DNA of 64,000 nucleotides. It comes from Oligella urethralis DSM 7531. GTDB taxonomy: Bacteria > Pseudomonadota > Gammaproteobacteria > Burkholderiales > Burkholderiaceae_B. Within the stretch, counting starts at the first letter, position 1; each line of letters starts with the position of its first letter. Both the position numbers and the translations under genes were made by a program. The stretch spans positions 1 to 64,000 of the forward strand of contig NZ_AQVB01000006.1 of NCBI RefSeq assembly GCF_000372065.1, in the 5' to 3' direction. The notes below the pieces were generated by a model, which was not told the DNA's origin, did no database searches, and worked only from the letters and a program-made list of their open reading frames with translations. Positions 48,786-59,029 of the stretch are shown here, piece after piece.

Positions 48786-48827
48786 GGATCTAATAACAGG
48801 ATAGACGATGATTGCACTAGACACTAT

Positions 48828-48848
48828 AAATGATAATTGTTATCATTT
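48828..48848. promoter_or_regulatory. Perfectly palindromic Fur box before tonB
   Basis: AAATGATAA, centre TTG, TTATCATTT: nine-base perfect arms containing the GATAAT/ATTATC-type Fur half-sites. It lies 67 bases before the tonB start. Strong iron-dependent repression of tonB-exbB-exbD is expected. Confidence 0.85.
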
Positions 48849-48914
48849 CATTTGTTTGGAATGATGATAAGCAGCCCTGAGCTTTGCTTGTTTAAAGAGT
48901 ATCTTTAGAAAAAA

Positions 48915-49781
48915 GTGCATCCAGAATCGAATTATATTTACCCTGAATCAACTTGGAAAATCCGCCTATTAAGTGCTGTTTGCGTGGGCGCTTTATTTGG
49001 TGGTGTTTATTCCTTGATTAGTTATAGTTATGCCTTCAATGTCCCCGAGCCCAAAGGCCAGGAGGAGATTGTAGAGGTCGCGTTCTTTGAGCCAGAGGCG
49101 CCAATGCCTTTAGGTGAGCAGTTGGAAGAACCTGAACCAGAACCGGAGCCTGAACCTGAACCAGAACCGGAGCCTGAACCAGAACCGGAGCCGGAACCGG
49201 AACCGGAACCGGAGCCGGAACCGGAACCGGAACCGGAACCGGAACCAGAACCAGAGCCTGAGCCTGAGCCGGAACCAGAGCCTGAGCCCGAACCTGAGCC
49301 GGAACCCATTGTTGAGCCCAAGCCGAAACCGAAACCAAAACCAAAACCCAAGCCTAAACCTAAAGCAGTGGAGCGGCCTAAACCACAGCCCAAGCCTCAA
49401 GCACCACAACAATTTAAGTCGTTAACGAAGACGACGAAACCATTCGGCACACCCACCGGTCAGCCTAATGCGGAACCGGCCGCCCCCGTGAGTGGTCAAG
49501 CAGTTAATGTCTCGGCTTTGAATTTTGCGCGTCGTCCAAACTTGCGGGTGGACAGTAGTCATGGCTTTGCCCGTGGGCAAACGGTAGCAATTCGAGTGCG
49601 GGTGACGGTGGATGAGAAAGGGCGGCTGATGGATGTCAATATTTTATCGGGCGGTAATCCTCGTTTAAATCGTGATCTATTGCGTCAATTGCGTCAACAA
49701 CTAGCCTTTAAGCCACATGTGGTCAATGGTGTGGCGCGTAAGGCACGGGGTGATTTCACCATTAATATTCAAGTGAGATAG
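48915..49781 (+). CDS. tonB: TonB energy-transducing protein with long Glu-Pro/Lys-Pro spacer
   Basis: TonB spans the periplasm and transmits proton-motive force from ExbBD to outer-membrane receptors. The start is GTG at 48915. The 288 residues have one N-terminal membrane anchor (LLSAVCVGALFGGVYSLISY), a spacer of 30 uninterrupted Glu-Pro pairs, then seven Lys-Pro pairs, a linker rich in Gln and Pro, and the C-terminal TonB domain (VAIRVRVTVDEKGRLMDVNILSGGNPRLNRDLLRQLRQ). The charge switch from acidic to basic within the spacer resembles E. coli TonB but is much longer. A Fur box precedes it and exbB follows. Confidence 0.95.
   Translation: MHPESNYIYPESTWKIRLLSAVCVGALFGGVYSLISYSYAFNVPEPKGQEEIVEVAFFEPEAPMPLGEQLEEPEPEPEPEPEPEPEPEPEPEPEPEPEPEPEPEPEPEPEPEPEPEPEPEPEPEPEPEPEPIVEPKPKPKPKPKPKPKPKAVERPKPQPKPQAPQQFKSLTKTTKPFGTPTGQPNAEPAAPVSGQAVNVSALNFARRPNLRVDSSHGFARGQTVAIRVRVTVDEKGRLMDVNILSGGNPRLNRDLLRQLRQQLAFKPHVVNGVARKARGDFTINIQVR
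49128..49307 (+). repeat. Tandem Glu-Pro codon repeat (30 units of 6 bases) in tonB
   Basis: GAR-CCN hexamers run for exactly 180 bases, with codon variation among cct, cca, ccg and ccc but never a change in amino acid. It is followed by seven AAR-CCN Lys-Pro units after Ile-Val-Glu-Pro. Such DNA repeats can change copy number by slippage in steps that keep the frame. Confidence 0.95.
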
Positions 49782-49814
49782 TTTTTCTTTTTATTTAATT
49801 TTGAAGTGCAAATT

Positions 49815-50657
49815 ATGAACCTAGTCAAAACCATTTTAAATCAAATTGCGGAGCCGGCAGCGCAGGCAAGTACGGAAGCTACGGCTAAGGCAGCTGAACA
49901 GCTAACCACTCAACAGAATATGCTGCATTTTGTAGAGCAAAGTGATGTTGTCGGCAAGACGCTTTTTGTGATTTTGTGTTTGATGTCTTTGCTGACGTGG
50001 TATTTGATTTTTGTAAAGGGTATCTCCAATCGAATTCAGAGTATTCGTAGTAAGCGTTTTTTAAAGCGCTTTTGGAACGCCAAATCACTCGATGAAGTAG
50101 CCGCTGATCTTGAGCAAAACGGCTATAACAATCCCTTTGGACGTTTAGCTCACCATGCGATTAAGGCCAGTCATTATCACCAGCAATACGGCGGCTCACG
50201 CTTATCGGATATCGGTAGCAGTGCAGATTTTACGATTCGCAATATGCGCCGTGTGATTGATGAGGAAACGGCTCGTATGGAAAATGGTTTGACCGTGATG
50301 GCTTCGATTGGTGCGACCTCGCCCTTTATCGGTTTATTCGGTACGGTTTGGGGTGTTTATCATGCCTTAATTAATATCGGGATGTCGGATGGGGTCAATA
50401 TTAACGAGGTAGCTGGGCCGGTGGGTGAGGCTTTGATTATGACCGGTTTAGGTTTGGCGGTGGCCATTCCAGCGGTGTTGGCTTTGAATGCTTTTGTGCG
50501 TAGAAACCGTGTCATGCTGTCCAAAATTGATAGCTTTGCACACGATCTGTTTGCCTTTGTTTCTACGGGCGCCACCATTCAAACGACGGATAGCTTAACT
50601 GTGTCAAAAGCTGTGGCCACACCGGTACAGACTCAGCCTCAATCTATAAAGGAATAG
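49815..50657 (+). CDS. exbB: TonB-system proton channel protein ExbB
   Basis: ExbB forms the pentameric inner-membrane core of the TonB motor. I choose the ATG at 49815 over the GTG at 49806 (280 residues). There is a periplasmic N-terminus rich in Ala/Glu, then three membrane helices: TLFVILCLMSLLTWYLIFV, MASIGATSPFIGLFGTVWGVYHAL and LIMTGLGLAVAIPAVLALNAFV. The GATSPFIGLFGTVWG and TGLGLAVAIPAVLA motifs are hallmarks of the MotA/TolQ/ExbB family. A cytoplasmic tail of about 20 residues follows. exbD begins 3 bases later. Confidence 0.95.
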   Translation: MNLVKTILNQIAEPAAQASTEATAKAAEQLTTQQNMLHFVEQSDVVGKTLFVILCLMSLLTWYLIFVKGISNRIQSIRSKRFLKRFWNAKSLDEVAADLEQNGYNNPFGRLAHHAIKASHYHQQYGGSRLSDIGSSADFTIRNMRRVIDEETARMENGLTVMASIGATSPFIGLFGTVWGVYHALINIGMSDGVNINEVAGPVGEALIMTGLGLAVAIPAVLALNAFVRRNRVMLSKIDSFAHDLFAFVSTGATIQTTDSLTVSKAVATPVQTQPQSIKE

Positions 50658-50660
50658 CTC

Positions 50661-51278
50661 ATGTCATCATTCGGAGGCTTTAGTTCGAATCGCCAACAAA
50701 TGGGTACTGTCTCGGAAATCAATATGATTCCCTTGATTGATGTGATGTTGGTGCTGTTAATCATCTTTATGATTACGGCGCCTTTATTAACACATGCTAT
50801 TAAAATTGATGTGCCACGTGTTAGTAGCCAACCTGCAGAACAGGATCCAGAAAGCATTGATTTAGCGATTAAGGCGAGCGGTGAAATGTATTGGAATAAT
50901 GAGCCGCTTGATATGGATCAGTTAAGCGAAAAAATGACGCAATTGGTCAAGGAGCAAGAGGAAAAAACCATCAATCTGCGCATTCGCGCTGATGGTGAGG
51001 TGTTTTATGAGCACATTGCTCAAGTGATGGCTACTGCCAGAAACACCGGCGTTAAGCGCTTGGGCTTTATCACCACACCCGATGTGAGTAAGGCCGATCA
51101 ACGGGCAATTGAGGCCACCAAAGCGTCTACGCACACAGCTTCTAGTGCTGAAGCGGCTAGCTCAGGCACAAATGCAACACCAACAAGTGAACATCGCACG
51201 GCCCCCTCAACCGCTGCGCCAGCATCAGGCGCAGCTCAATCGAATGCGGCCACAGCAGATGCTGTGCCCGCTAATTAG
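50661..51278 (+). CDS. exbD: TonB-system protein ExbD, with long disordered tail
   Basis: ExbD is the bitopic partner of ExbB that carries the proton-binding aspartate. The membrane helix reads [25 protein letters not shown], with the essential Asp in LIDVMLV. A periplasmic domain ([38 protein letters not shown]) follows. At 205 residues it is longer than the usual 140 because of an Ala/Ser/Thr-rich C-terminal tail from about residue 150, which looks disordered. Its last four bases overlap the 3' end of the convergent queH gene. Confidence 0.95.
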   Translation: MSSFGGFSSNRQQMGTVSEINMIPLIDVMLVLLIIFMITAPLLTHAIKIDVPRVSSQPAEQDPESIDLAIKASGEMYWNNEPLDMDQLSEKMTQLVKEQEEKTINLRIRADGEVFYEHIAQVMATARNTGVKRLGFITTPDVSKADQRAIEATKASTHTASSAEAASSGTNATPTSEHRTAPSTAAPASGAAQSNAATADAVPAN

Positions 51279-52021
51279 CGGTTTTCTTCCTGTTTGAGAT
51301 CGTCGTGGCTGTAAAACTTAACGCCGATCTCAATTTTTTCTCGACCGTTTTGGCGTCGATGGTGGTTAGTATCTCGTAGCGAGTAAATACAGCCACAATA
51401 TTCCTGCTGATAAAATTCTTCCCGTTTACTGATTTCAATCATACGCGCTGAGCCACCCCCTTTACGCCAGTTATAGGTCCAATAAACGAGCTCGGGATAA
51501 CGGGCAGCAGCACGTTGACCGCAGTCATTAATCTGTTGCATATTTTTCCAGCGCGAAATGCCGAGTGAACTAGTGATCGTATCAAAGCCATTTTCAGCGG
51601 CATAGAGAGCAGTACGCTCAAAGCGCATATCAAAACACTCCGTGCAGCGAATGCCGCGCTCTGGCTCCCACTCCATCCCCTTAACACGCTCGAACCAATT
51701 ATCCGTATCGTAATCGGCATCTATAAAATCAATGCCATGCGCTTGGGCAAAACGGATATTTTCCTCCTTGCGAATCTCATACTCACGCTTAGGATGAATA
51801 TTAGGATTATAAAAATAAATGCTGTAATCAATACCCGAGGCTAACATGGCCTCCATCACCTCGCCCGAACAAGGAGCGCAGCAGGAATGTAGCAGAACCT
51901 TGTGACGCCCCTTGGGTAAGGCTAATTTGGGACGTTCAATCTCCGTGACGCGTGGGGTGGCGGGTAATTCCGGTTTAGCGATAATCTTATCGTCCAAACG
52001 CGGGCGGTTGCTGTTAGTCAT
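51275..52021 (-). CDS. queH: Epoxyqueuosine reductase QueH
   Basis: QueH catalyses the last step of queuosine formation, reducing epoxyqueuosine in tRNA. It is the iron-sulfur protein that replaces the cobalamin enzyme QueG. The 248 residues have the motifs [10 protein letters not shown] (Cys47, Cys48 and Cys51), [11 protein letters not shown] (Cys126 and Cys129), FYQQEYCGC, and the [11 protein letters not shown] loop, as in DUF208 proteins. A 35-residue N-terminal extension precedes the core. Its start overlaps the glnE stop by one base (TAATG), so it is translated after glnE. Confidence 0.93.
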   Translation of the reverse strand: MTNSNRPRLDDKIIAKPELPATPRVTEIERPKLALPKGRHKVLLHSCCAPCSGEVMEAMLASGIDYSIYFYNPNIHPKREYEIRKEENIRFAQAHGIDFIDADYDTDNWFERVKGMEWEPERGIRCTECFDMRFERTALYAAENGFDTITSSLGISRWKNMQQINDCGQRAAARYPELVYWTYNWRKGGGSARMIEISKREEFYQQEYCGCIYSLRDTNHHRRQNGREKIEIGVKFYSHDDLKQEENR

Positions 52022-54975
52022 TAGAATTCACTCCGATGTAAGATTTGAGCTTCTGAGAAGACATGCTCCCAAAGCTCACGAACGGCTTGACGTTCATTTT
52101 GCATAGCTTGTGGGTCGGTACGGGCACGCTCATCGCCTTGTAAGCGCAGGCTATGCTGCTTGGCACGATAAACACGATAAATATCCGCGACCTGATGGGC
52201 CAAAGGCTCAGGTAATAGACCGTAATTACCAGCCATTTTGAGTAAGGCAATATTACCCAAGTTTTTAGTTAAGTCGGGGTAGCGGTGACTATAGGCAAGC
52301 ACAATATATTGCGTGATAAACTCAATATCCACCATACCGCCTTGGTCGTGCTTCAGATCAAAAAAAGCACTGTGGTTAGGGTAGCCCTCATGGATACGTT
52401 GCCGCATATCGACAATACCTTGCTTAAGTGTAGCTAAGTCGCGCTGGCGTAGCAAGATGGATTGCCTAATCTCTTCAAATCGTTGCCCGATACTCGCATC
52501 ACCGGCAGTAAAACGAGCGCGGGTAAGCGCCTGATGCTCCCATAACCAAGCCGAGTGCAGTTGATAGTTTTCAAAACCATCAATCGACACCGCTAACAAG
52601 CCAGCATTACCATCCGGTCTGAGGCGCGTATCAATATCATAGAGACGGCCGGAGGAAGTCATGGTACTGAGCCAATTGGTTAAGCGCCGTGCAAAGCGCG
52701 TGTATATTTCTATCCCTTGCACCGAGGCATCATCGAATAAAAACACTAAATCAAGATCGGACACATAGCCTAACTCCTTGCCGCCCAAGCGGCCATAGGA
52801 AATAATGGCAAATTTTGGTTGCGCCGGCATGCAGCTGTTGTCATAACGTTGGCATACCAGAGGCCAGACCCGGCGCATGCTTTCGGCCAATAAATTATCG
52901 GCCAATAATGATAGGATATCCGCCAAATGCTCTACTGTAATAATGCCTTCAAGATCTTGCGCCAGTAGTTGGAAGGTGACCTGTTTTTTCAGATCACGCA
53001 TCAGATTCATCTGCAGCTCCATATCCGGACTACCGTCCTCCAACACGCTAGCATCTAAATCTAATCGCAGTTGCTGCATGATGCTATCAATATCAATCGG
53101 TTGTAACAGCTCTTGCCAGTCAATTAGCTTATCCAGCACAATCGGGTGGCGGGTGATATAGTCGGCAATCCAAGGACTGGTATCGAGCATGCGGATAATT
53201 CTCCCGAGTACTTCGGGGTACTCATCGAGTAAGGCCATATAGGAGCTGCGCTGCACCACATTTTCGATTAAATCCATCAGGCGAGAAAAGGTATTTACCG
53301 GTTGTTTGGCTTGGTGCACCGCTTGAATCATTTTGGGAATTAATGAGTCTAAGCGATGTTTAGCTGGTTGGTTGAGATTTTTGATGCGGTAGCTTTGCTG
53401 TAAGCTAGTGAGCATGGGCTCAATGGCCGTGATAAAGGCAATATCCTCAAAGGTACGAGCGAAGGCTTGTTGCTCGGTTGCCGTGAGCTCAGCTTGGCTT
53501 GCAGAGGGCTTAGGGGCACTAGGATGGTCCGTTGTTGGGGCTTGGCTTGCTTCGTTAGCATCGGCGCTTGGCGTGTCCTTATCCACCCCCACGAGCCTAA
53601 AGGCGGCTTTGAAAATGCGGCTCACCTCCGCACGGTAGTGTTGTAGCTTGCTGTTAAACTCATTTAAGTTTAAATCAAATAGCGCTGCTAACTGACTGAG
53701 CTCCTGAACATCTTGCGGGAGGAGGTGGGTTTGCTGATCGGCTTTGTATTGCAATAAATGTTCAATGCGTCTAAAAAAGTGATAGGCCTCGTCCAACAGC
53801 TGCTTTTCATCCTCGTCAATAATGCCCGCTTGTAGCTCGGCTTCCAATGCCTTAAAAAAGCTTGCTTGTCTCAGCGAGGGCATTTGCCCACCGCGTACTA
53901 ATTGTGCTAATTGCACAATAAACTCAATCTCACGAATGCCGCCTTCACCTAATTTGATATTGTCTTGGTTTCTAAGCAGGGCTCGGCCATTGTTGCGTTG
54001 ATGCCAATCCTCACGAATCTGTTCGCGCAAGCTACGTAATGCCGCCAAGGTATCAAAATCAAAGTATTTTCTGAACACAAAGGGTGATTGGATGCTTAAA
54101 AACTGCTGAATATAATGCTGCTCGCGGCTATTCTTAAAGGCCTTGAGCGGGATAGCACGCGCCTTTAGCCAGGCATAGCGCTCCCACTCACGACCTTGTT
54201 TCACTAAGTAACTACTAAGTGCCTCTAAACTCCAGGCCAAGGCACTACCGTCGCCATCAGGTCGTAGGCGTAAGTCACAGCGAAAGACATAGCCCTCAGC
54301 CGTGTGATCCGAGAGGATGTTGGCAATGCGTTGGGTAACTTTGCTAAAGAATTCATGATGACTAATAGCGCGTTCCTTGGCGCTTGCTAGCGTCTGACCT
54401 TCAAGCGGGTAGAGCATGATTAAATCAATATCCGAGGAGACATTTAATTCCTTACCACCCAGTTTGCCCATGCCGATAATTAGCATCTCCACGGCTTCAT
54501 TACGCTTGGGATCAAAGGGTATGCCGTGACGCGTAATCAATTGCAGCATGGCGGCACGATAAGCAATTTGCACAGCGACATCGGCAAAGTAACTTATTGT
54601 ACTTAGCACCTCTTCAAGCGGTGCTAGTTGGCAAATATCACGTACCGCAAGGGTGCAAAAAACGCGCTTGCGCACCTGGCGTAAAACGAGTTTACAATTA
54701 TCGATGGACAGCAGTTCCGCAATTTTTGCATGCTCCTTTAGCTCACGAAGATCGCTATGCTTTAACTGCTGAAACTCATTTTCAGTCAATGTTTGCAGTT
54801 CATAAAACGCTGCTATTAAGTAATTATCAACAGTTTCAGCGCAGAGTGGGGTTTGAATATCCTGGGCTAAACGTTCGCCGAAACCCTTTTCGGCGTTTAA
54901 ACGATTGGCTAGGTATTGTGACCAGCTAGTGGCTTTATTGATGAAATCATATGGATTATTTTGCTCTAGGCTCAT
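52021..54975 (-). CDS. glnE: Bifunctional glutamine synthetase adenylyltransferase/adenylyl-removing enzyme
   Basis: GlnE adenylylates and deadenylylates glutamine synthetase in response to the PII protein and glutamine, tuning nitrogen assimilation. The 984 residues hold two nucleotidyltransferase domains: an N-terminal one with [22 protein letters not shown] and a C-terminal one with [22 protein letters not shown]. Each contains the GxxxxGG...DxD active site, with a helical linker and PII-binding-like regions between them. Between the domains is a low-complexity insert around residue 480 (Ala/Ser/Pro-rich). Divergent from the YhdP-type gene; queH follows on the same strand. Confidence 0.96.
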   Translation of the reverse strand: MSLEQNNPYDFINKATSWSQYLANRLNAEKGFGERLAQDIQTPLCAETVDNYLIAAFYELQTLTENEFQQLKHSDLRELKEHAKIAELLSIDNCKLVLRQVRKRVFCTLAVRDICQLAPLEEVLSTISYFADVAVQIAYRAAMLQLITRHGIPFDPKRNEAVEMLIIGMGKLGGKELNVSSDIDLIMLYPLEGQTLASAKERAISHHEFFSKVTQRIANILSDHTAEGYVFRCDLRLRPDGDGSALAWSLEALSSYLVKQGREWERYAWLKARAIPLKAFKNSREQHYIQQFLSIQSPFVFRKYFDFDTLAALRSLREQIREDWHQRNNGRALLRNQDNIKLGEGGIREIEFIVQLAQLVRGGQMPSLRQASFFKALEAELQAGIIDEDEKQLLDEAYHFFRRIEHLLQYKADQQTHLLPQDVQELSQLAALFDLNLNEFNSKLQHYRAEVSRIFKAAFRLVGVDKDTPSADANEASQAPTTDHPSAPKPSASQAELTATEQQAFARTFEDIAFITAIEPMLTSLQQSYRIKNLNQPAKHRLDSLIPKMIQAVHQAKQPVNTFSRLMDLIENVVQRSSYMALLDEYPEVLGRIIRMLDTSPWIADYITRHPIVLDKLIDWQELLQPIDIDSIMQQLRLDLDASVLEDGSPDMELQMNLMRDLKKQVTFQLLAQDLEGIITVEHLADILSLLADNLLAESMRRVWPLVCQRYDNSCMPAQPKFAIISYGRLGGKELGYVSDLDLVFLFDDASVQGIEIYTRFARRLTNWLSTMTSSGRLYDIDTRLRPDGNAGLLAVSIDGFENYQLHSAWLWEHQALTRARFTAGDASIGQRFEEIRQSILLRQRDLATLKQGIVDMRQRIHEGYPNHSAFFDLKHDQGGMVDIEFITQYIVLAYSHRYPDLTKNLGNIALLKMAGNYGLLPEPLAHQVADIYRVYRAKQHSLRLQGDERARTDPQAMQNERQAVRELWEHVFSEAQILHRSEF

Positions 54976-55085
54976 AGCAATGCTTCTTTAAATCAAATCT
55001 CACTAGCATATAATATTAAGCTTTACGGCAATCTGCAGTATGATTGGCGTTCTCATTAAATTATCTTGGAACTTAAGAGTTAGTT

Positions 55086-58000
55086 TTGAAGCGGGCTTTT
55101 TCCAGCGTATTACGTTTTACTACCTATCTACTTGGCATCCTGATTGGGCTTTTTCTGCTTATCAGCATCGTCCTAGTAGGCTATGTTACGCCACGTCTAG
55201 ATCAATGGCGGGAGCCGATTCAAGCGATGGTGCAAAAGCATAGTGGCATGCCGATTGAGTTTGGCGGCATCTCTTTGAGTTGGGATGGGATACAGCCGCA
55301 ATTAATACTGAGTGATATCCATTTTCGTAATCCCGTTAAAGCGCATACTACCCAGGCATTGCCTCCCGCTTCGGCAGAGGAGCTGCGACTGAGTCTGGCG
55401 CTGGGACTTAGATTCTGGCAAGGTGAATTGCTTAGTGTTAGCCTGAGTAATTCTCAGCTACCGGTATTTATTGATGGCGAAGGTGATGTGTGGGTAGGGC
55501 AGCATCGTTTGCCAATGAGTGATGTTAGCTTTAGTAAGTTGCCCGAGCGGGCGCATGAGACGGAGGCGCCTGATAGTGCGACCTTTATTGCGGCACTGAG
55601 TAATTTTCTCACCCAGGATTTTAGTGAGCAAATTGATTTATTAGAGCGGGATAAACTGTTTAAATGGCTAAAAAAGCTCTCGATTGAGAATTTAAGGCTC
55701 AGCGTGCGTGATGCTTCCACTGAAAATGCGGCCTTTGATTTTGAGCTGTTATTGAAAAAAGCGCAGCTAACAATAGAGAATCAGCGCATCAAAAGCGAGC
55801 TTGTGCTACATGCGGATAGGGTATCTGAGCATGATATTATTATTGATAGTCTGATTGATTATCATGACTTTGACGCGCATAAAAACCGTGCGGTATCAGG
55901 CCATTTAAGTATACATGCACGTGACATCGTGCCTGATCAATTATTACCAATGGCAATGGCACAGTATCAAATTGAGCAGCTAGTGGTGCGCCAATTTGAT
56001 CTCAAGGCGCAATTGCATCAGGGATTTTGGGAGCGTTTTGAGAGCGCCGTGCAATTAAGCGATTTTGCCATGCCCCAAGCCCAGTTTAAAGGGCTTGACC
56101 TGAGTTTAGGTGGTGAGGTGGCGGATGCCTTAGCCGCTGTGAGTGGACAGGGGCATCAACATGCACCTCTGCATTTTCAGGCCCGGTTGGAAGATGCTCG
56201 GGTGCATGCGAGGAATTATTTTCGCCATGAGTTTGAATTAGCGCAAGTCAGTATCAATGGCGCCTATGAATTGGATGATGCAGCCTTACCCGTCTTGTCC
56301 GTGCAGGCACTACGGGTGGACGATCCAAATGTGCAGCTAAAAGCAGAAGGCAGTTGGCATGCAGTGCCAGATCACGCCAGTGGGCATCTACAGCTATCAG
56401 GTGAAATTCAGCAGCTGCAGGCAGCTTATTTGCCACGTTTACTCCCTATCGTGATTGGGGCGGATGCCTTGGATTGGTTAGATGGGGCTTTTCTTAATGG
56501 TACCTTGGAACATGGCAATTTTGAAATTGATGGTTTAGCCGACCACTATCCCTATGGACGCTATCCACAGTCTGGTGTCAATCGCATTATTGCGCATTTT
56601 AAGGATATGTCACTGGACTTTGACCATCAAGCTACAGGGGATAAATGGCCGGTGCTGCATATGGAGCAGGGTACCTTTCAGTTTTTAAATGATCGCATGG
56701 TGATTGATGCGAATCGTGGCTGGATGAATAATTCAGCAGCTGAGAAAAGCATTGTCTATGATAATTTGCACGCGACGATTGACTCCCTTGAAGCAGACAC
56801 AAACTTGCAAATCACAGCGGTTGCAGAGAGTTCGGCTGAGCAATTTTTGGGGCTGATGAAGGAAACGCCACTCAGTGCCTTATTGAATCATGCCTTAGAT
56901 GAAAGTGAGGCCACGGGTGAGCTGCGCGCCTCTTTGCAGCTAGGCATTCCACTCAAGGCGATGGACAGTGCCACGATTGAGGGTACGCTAATCGCACAGG
57001 ACGCTAGCTTTAGATTCACACCAGCTTTTCCAAAGGCGACGGCAATGAACGGACGCTTATCCTTTAACGAACGCTATTTGAGCGTCGATAATGTCAAAGC
57101 GCAACTGTTGGGTGGTCCGGTGCAATTGAGTGGTGATATCGGTCGTGTTGGTCATGCGTTTACGATGCGTGGGCAATTGAGTGGTGAAGGGATTTATGAT
57201 TACTATTCATTGCCAGGCCTACGTCAGCTTAAGGGTTTGACGCCCTATGAATTTAGATTGCAATTCTTAGATAAGGAGGCTTTTGATGCGAAGCTGACTA
57301 GCGATTTAATCGGGCTGGCCATTGATTATCCTAAGGTGTATGTAAAAGCGGCAAGCCGTGCAGCGCCCTTAGTGGTGCAGTGGCAACGTCGTCCAGCTCA
57401 GGCTGCCAATCAGTTTATTGATCGTATCAGTGCGGATTATGATAAAAAAGCATTGCAGCTGAGCAGTGAGTTTTTTAGTGATAATCGTCAGGGCTTAGCA
57501 TTTAGCCGGGGTGCCCTTGGCTTTAGTGAAGTGCCGGTATTGCCGGAGCGCGGCTTGTATTTGCATGGTAGTGTTGACACAGTTGATGTAGATGCGCTTA
57601 GCGATTGGATTAAACGCTTTGGTTTTGCTGATAGTGGTGACAGTGAGTCTACCCTTAGTGGCTTTGATGTGCGGGCAAAGGAGCTGCTCGTGGGCGGATT
57701 GACACTGCCTGAGGTGCGTGTGAGCAGTCAGCTAAAAAGTGTTAAACATTTACCCTTATCCTTGTCAGGTCCCACCATCACGGGACAGCTACAGCTTCAA
57801 GAAAGTAGCACGGCTAAGGGTGCTTATGATGTGAGGGCGGATATTCAGCACTTGCATTGGCGCTTAAATGAGCAAGCCCCCTCGCTAGTGGATGAGACGG
57901 CGAGTAGCAATAGCCCCATTAAAAGCTCAGCTGATAGTCCTTGGAGGCTTAATAGTTTACATTTAAACATCAAGGACCTAGCTTTTTATCAATATCATTT

Positions 58001-58949
58001 TAGGAATATTGAGGCTCAAGGTGAGGCAGAGGATACACGCAATTGGCGTCTAGATAAATTAGCTATTCAAGATCAGGAGGCGCATCTTTTTGGGGCAGCC
58101 TATTTGCGTCAAGTCAAAGACAGACTCAATGCGGATATTAACTTTAATATCAATGCCTTAAATACCGGTGCTGTATTTAAGGCTTTTGCGCCTGGTGAGG
58201 AGTTACTCACGGGTCATGGGGATATTCAAGGGAGCGCAACCGTTCGCGATGTCCTGAATTTTGAGACTGAGCAGATGGAATTAAATGTGCTAGGCGTATT
58301 GCGTGATGGCCATATTAATCATGTTAGCAATGGTGCAACGCGAATTTTGTCCTTACTATCATTGCAGGCCTTAAGTAAGCTACCCGAGTTGCATAAGATA
58401 TTTAGTTCCGAGGGGAAAAATGCCATTAATTACAGCTATTTACGCTTTCATCTAGGGCTAAAAAACGGTGTCTTATGGTTGCCCGACTTTAGACTGGATA
58501 GTCCGCTCCTCGCCATTGTGGCGCAAGGACAGGGTAATTTAGCGAGTAAAGTCATTGATTTGGATGTGGTGGCAGTACCGCATCTGGATATTAGTGGTGC
58601 TGCCGTGTTAACTGGGGTCCTAGTTAATCCGGCTGTTGGTGTGGCGGCATTTTTATCACAATGGCTTTTACGAAGTCCCTTAGAACAGGGTTTAACTCAG
58701 CGCTTTAAGGTGGGCGGTACACTGGATGAGATTCATATTGATGGGGTGCCGATTGAGCAGTCTAAAGCGAGTGAGACCAAGACTCAGATGCTAGAGTCTG
58801 ATTCGACACCGACCATACCGGCAAGGCCACAAAGTGATACTAAAGAGGATAAAGGCTCTGAACTGAAGCAAATTGAGTTACCCTCAAAGCCGATTGAATT
58901 GGTGCCGGATCATGTCAAGCAACAAGAGACGCCAATTATTATCAATTAG
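55086..58949 (+). CDS. yhdP: YhdP/DUF3971 AsmA-like envelope protein
   Basis: YhdP-type proteins are giant bridge-like proteins thought to move phospholipids between the inner and outer membranes. The 1287 residues match E. coli YhdP in length. The N-terminal membrane helix is TTYLLGILIGLFLLISIVLVGYV, followed by a long repeating beta-strand region and a C-terminal AsmA-like segment (RFHLGLKNGVLWLPDFRLDSPLLAIVAQGQGNLASKVIDLDVVAVP). The start is TTG at 55086 because no ATG precedes the membrane helix; AAGAG lies upstream. A hydrophilic tail of about 80 residues ends it. It is divergent from glnE and stops before a 12-base inverted repeat. Confidence 0.93.
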   Translation: MKRAFSSVLRFTTYLLGILIGLFLLISIVLVGYVTPRLDQWREPIQAMVQKHSGMPIEFGGISLSWDGIQPQLILSDIHFRNPVKAHTTQALPPASAEELRLSLALGLRFWQGELLSVSLSNSQLPVFIDGEGDVWVGQHRLPMSDVSFSKLPERAHETEAPDSATFIAALSNFLTQDFSEQIDLLERDKLFKWLKKLSIENLRLSVRDASTENAAFDFELLLKKAQLTIENQRIKSELVLHADRVSEHDIIIDSLIDYHDFDAHKNRAVSGHLSIHARDIVPDQLLPMAMAQYQIEQLVVRQFDLKAQLHQGFWERFESAVQLSDFAMPQAQFKGLDLSLGGEVADALAAVSGQGHQHAPLHFQARLEDARVHARNYFRHEFELAQVSINGAYELDDAALPVLSVQALRVDDPNVQLKAEGSWHAVPDHASGHLQLSGEIQQLQAAYLPRLLPIVIGADALDWLDGAFLNGTLEHGNFEIDGLADHYPYGRYPQSGVNRIIAHFKDMSLDFDHQATGDKWPVLHMEQGTFQFLNDRMVIDANRGWMNNSAAEKSIVYDNLHATIDSLEADTNLQITAVAESSAEQFLGLMKETPLSALLNHALDESEATGELRASLQLGIPLKAMDSATIEGTLIAQDASFRFTPAFPKATAMNGRLSFNERYLSVDNVKAQLLGGPVQLSGDIGRVGHAFTMRGQLSGEGIYDYYSLPGLRQLKGLTPYEFRLQFLDKEAFDAKLTSDLIGLAIDYPKVYVKAASRAAPLVVQWQRRPAQAANQFIDRISADYDKKALQLSSEFFSDNRQGLAFSRGALGFSEVPVLPERGLYLHGSVDTVDVDALSDWIKRFGFADSGDSESTLSGFDVRAKELLVGGLTLPEVRVSSQLKSVKHLPLSLSGPTITGQLQLQESSTAKGAYDVRADIQHLHWRLNEQAPSLVDETASSNSPIKSSADSPWRLNSLHLNIKDLAFYQYHFRNIEAQGEAEDTRNWRLDKLAIQDQEAHLFGAAYLRQVKDRLNADINFNINALNTGAVFKAFAPGEELLTGHGDIQGSATVRDVLNFETEQMELNVLGVLRDGHINHVSNGATRILSLLSLQALSKLPELHKIFSSEGKNAINYSYLRFHLGLKNGVLWLPDFRLDSPLLAIVAQGQGNLASKVIDLDVVAVPHLDISGAAVLTGVLVNPAVGVAAFLSQWLLRSPLEQGLTQRFKVGGTLDEIHIDGVPIEQSKASETKTQMLESDSTPTIPARPQSDTKEDKGSELKQIELPSKPIELVPDHVKQQETPIIIN

Positions 58950-58965
58950 TGATGGGCATAATAAA

Positions 58966-59008
58966 GCCGATTATCATTGACCCAAAATTCGAGTCTTGAT
59001 AATCGGCT
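58966..59008. terminator. Long inverted repeat between convergent genes (bidirectional terminator-like)
   Basis: AGCCGATTATCA (58966-58977) and TGATAATCGGCT (58997-59008) are perfect 12-base arms with a 19-base loop. It lies between yhdP (plus) and the small membrane gene (minus). T-runs are weak on both sides. Confidence 0.6.
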
Positions 59009-59029
59009 AGCGTGCTGTGAAACAGCAAT

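Noticed and set aside
49128-49307. CRISPR-like array
   Set aside because: The only dense repeat is a 6-base coding tract in tonB without spacers. No array of 25-40 base repeats separated by unique spacers was seen anywhere.
49028-49412. Open frames on both strands across the TonB repeat (Gly-Ser, Val-Pro and Arg-Phe repeat proteins)
   Set aside because: They are simple translations of the Glu-Pro hexamer repeat in other frames; only the plus-strand TonB frame gives a membrane anchor and a TonB C-domain.
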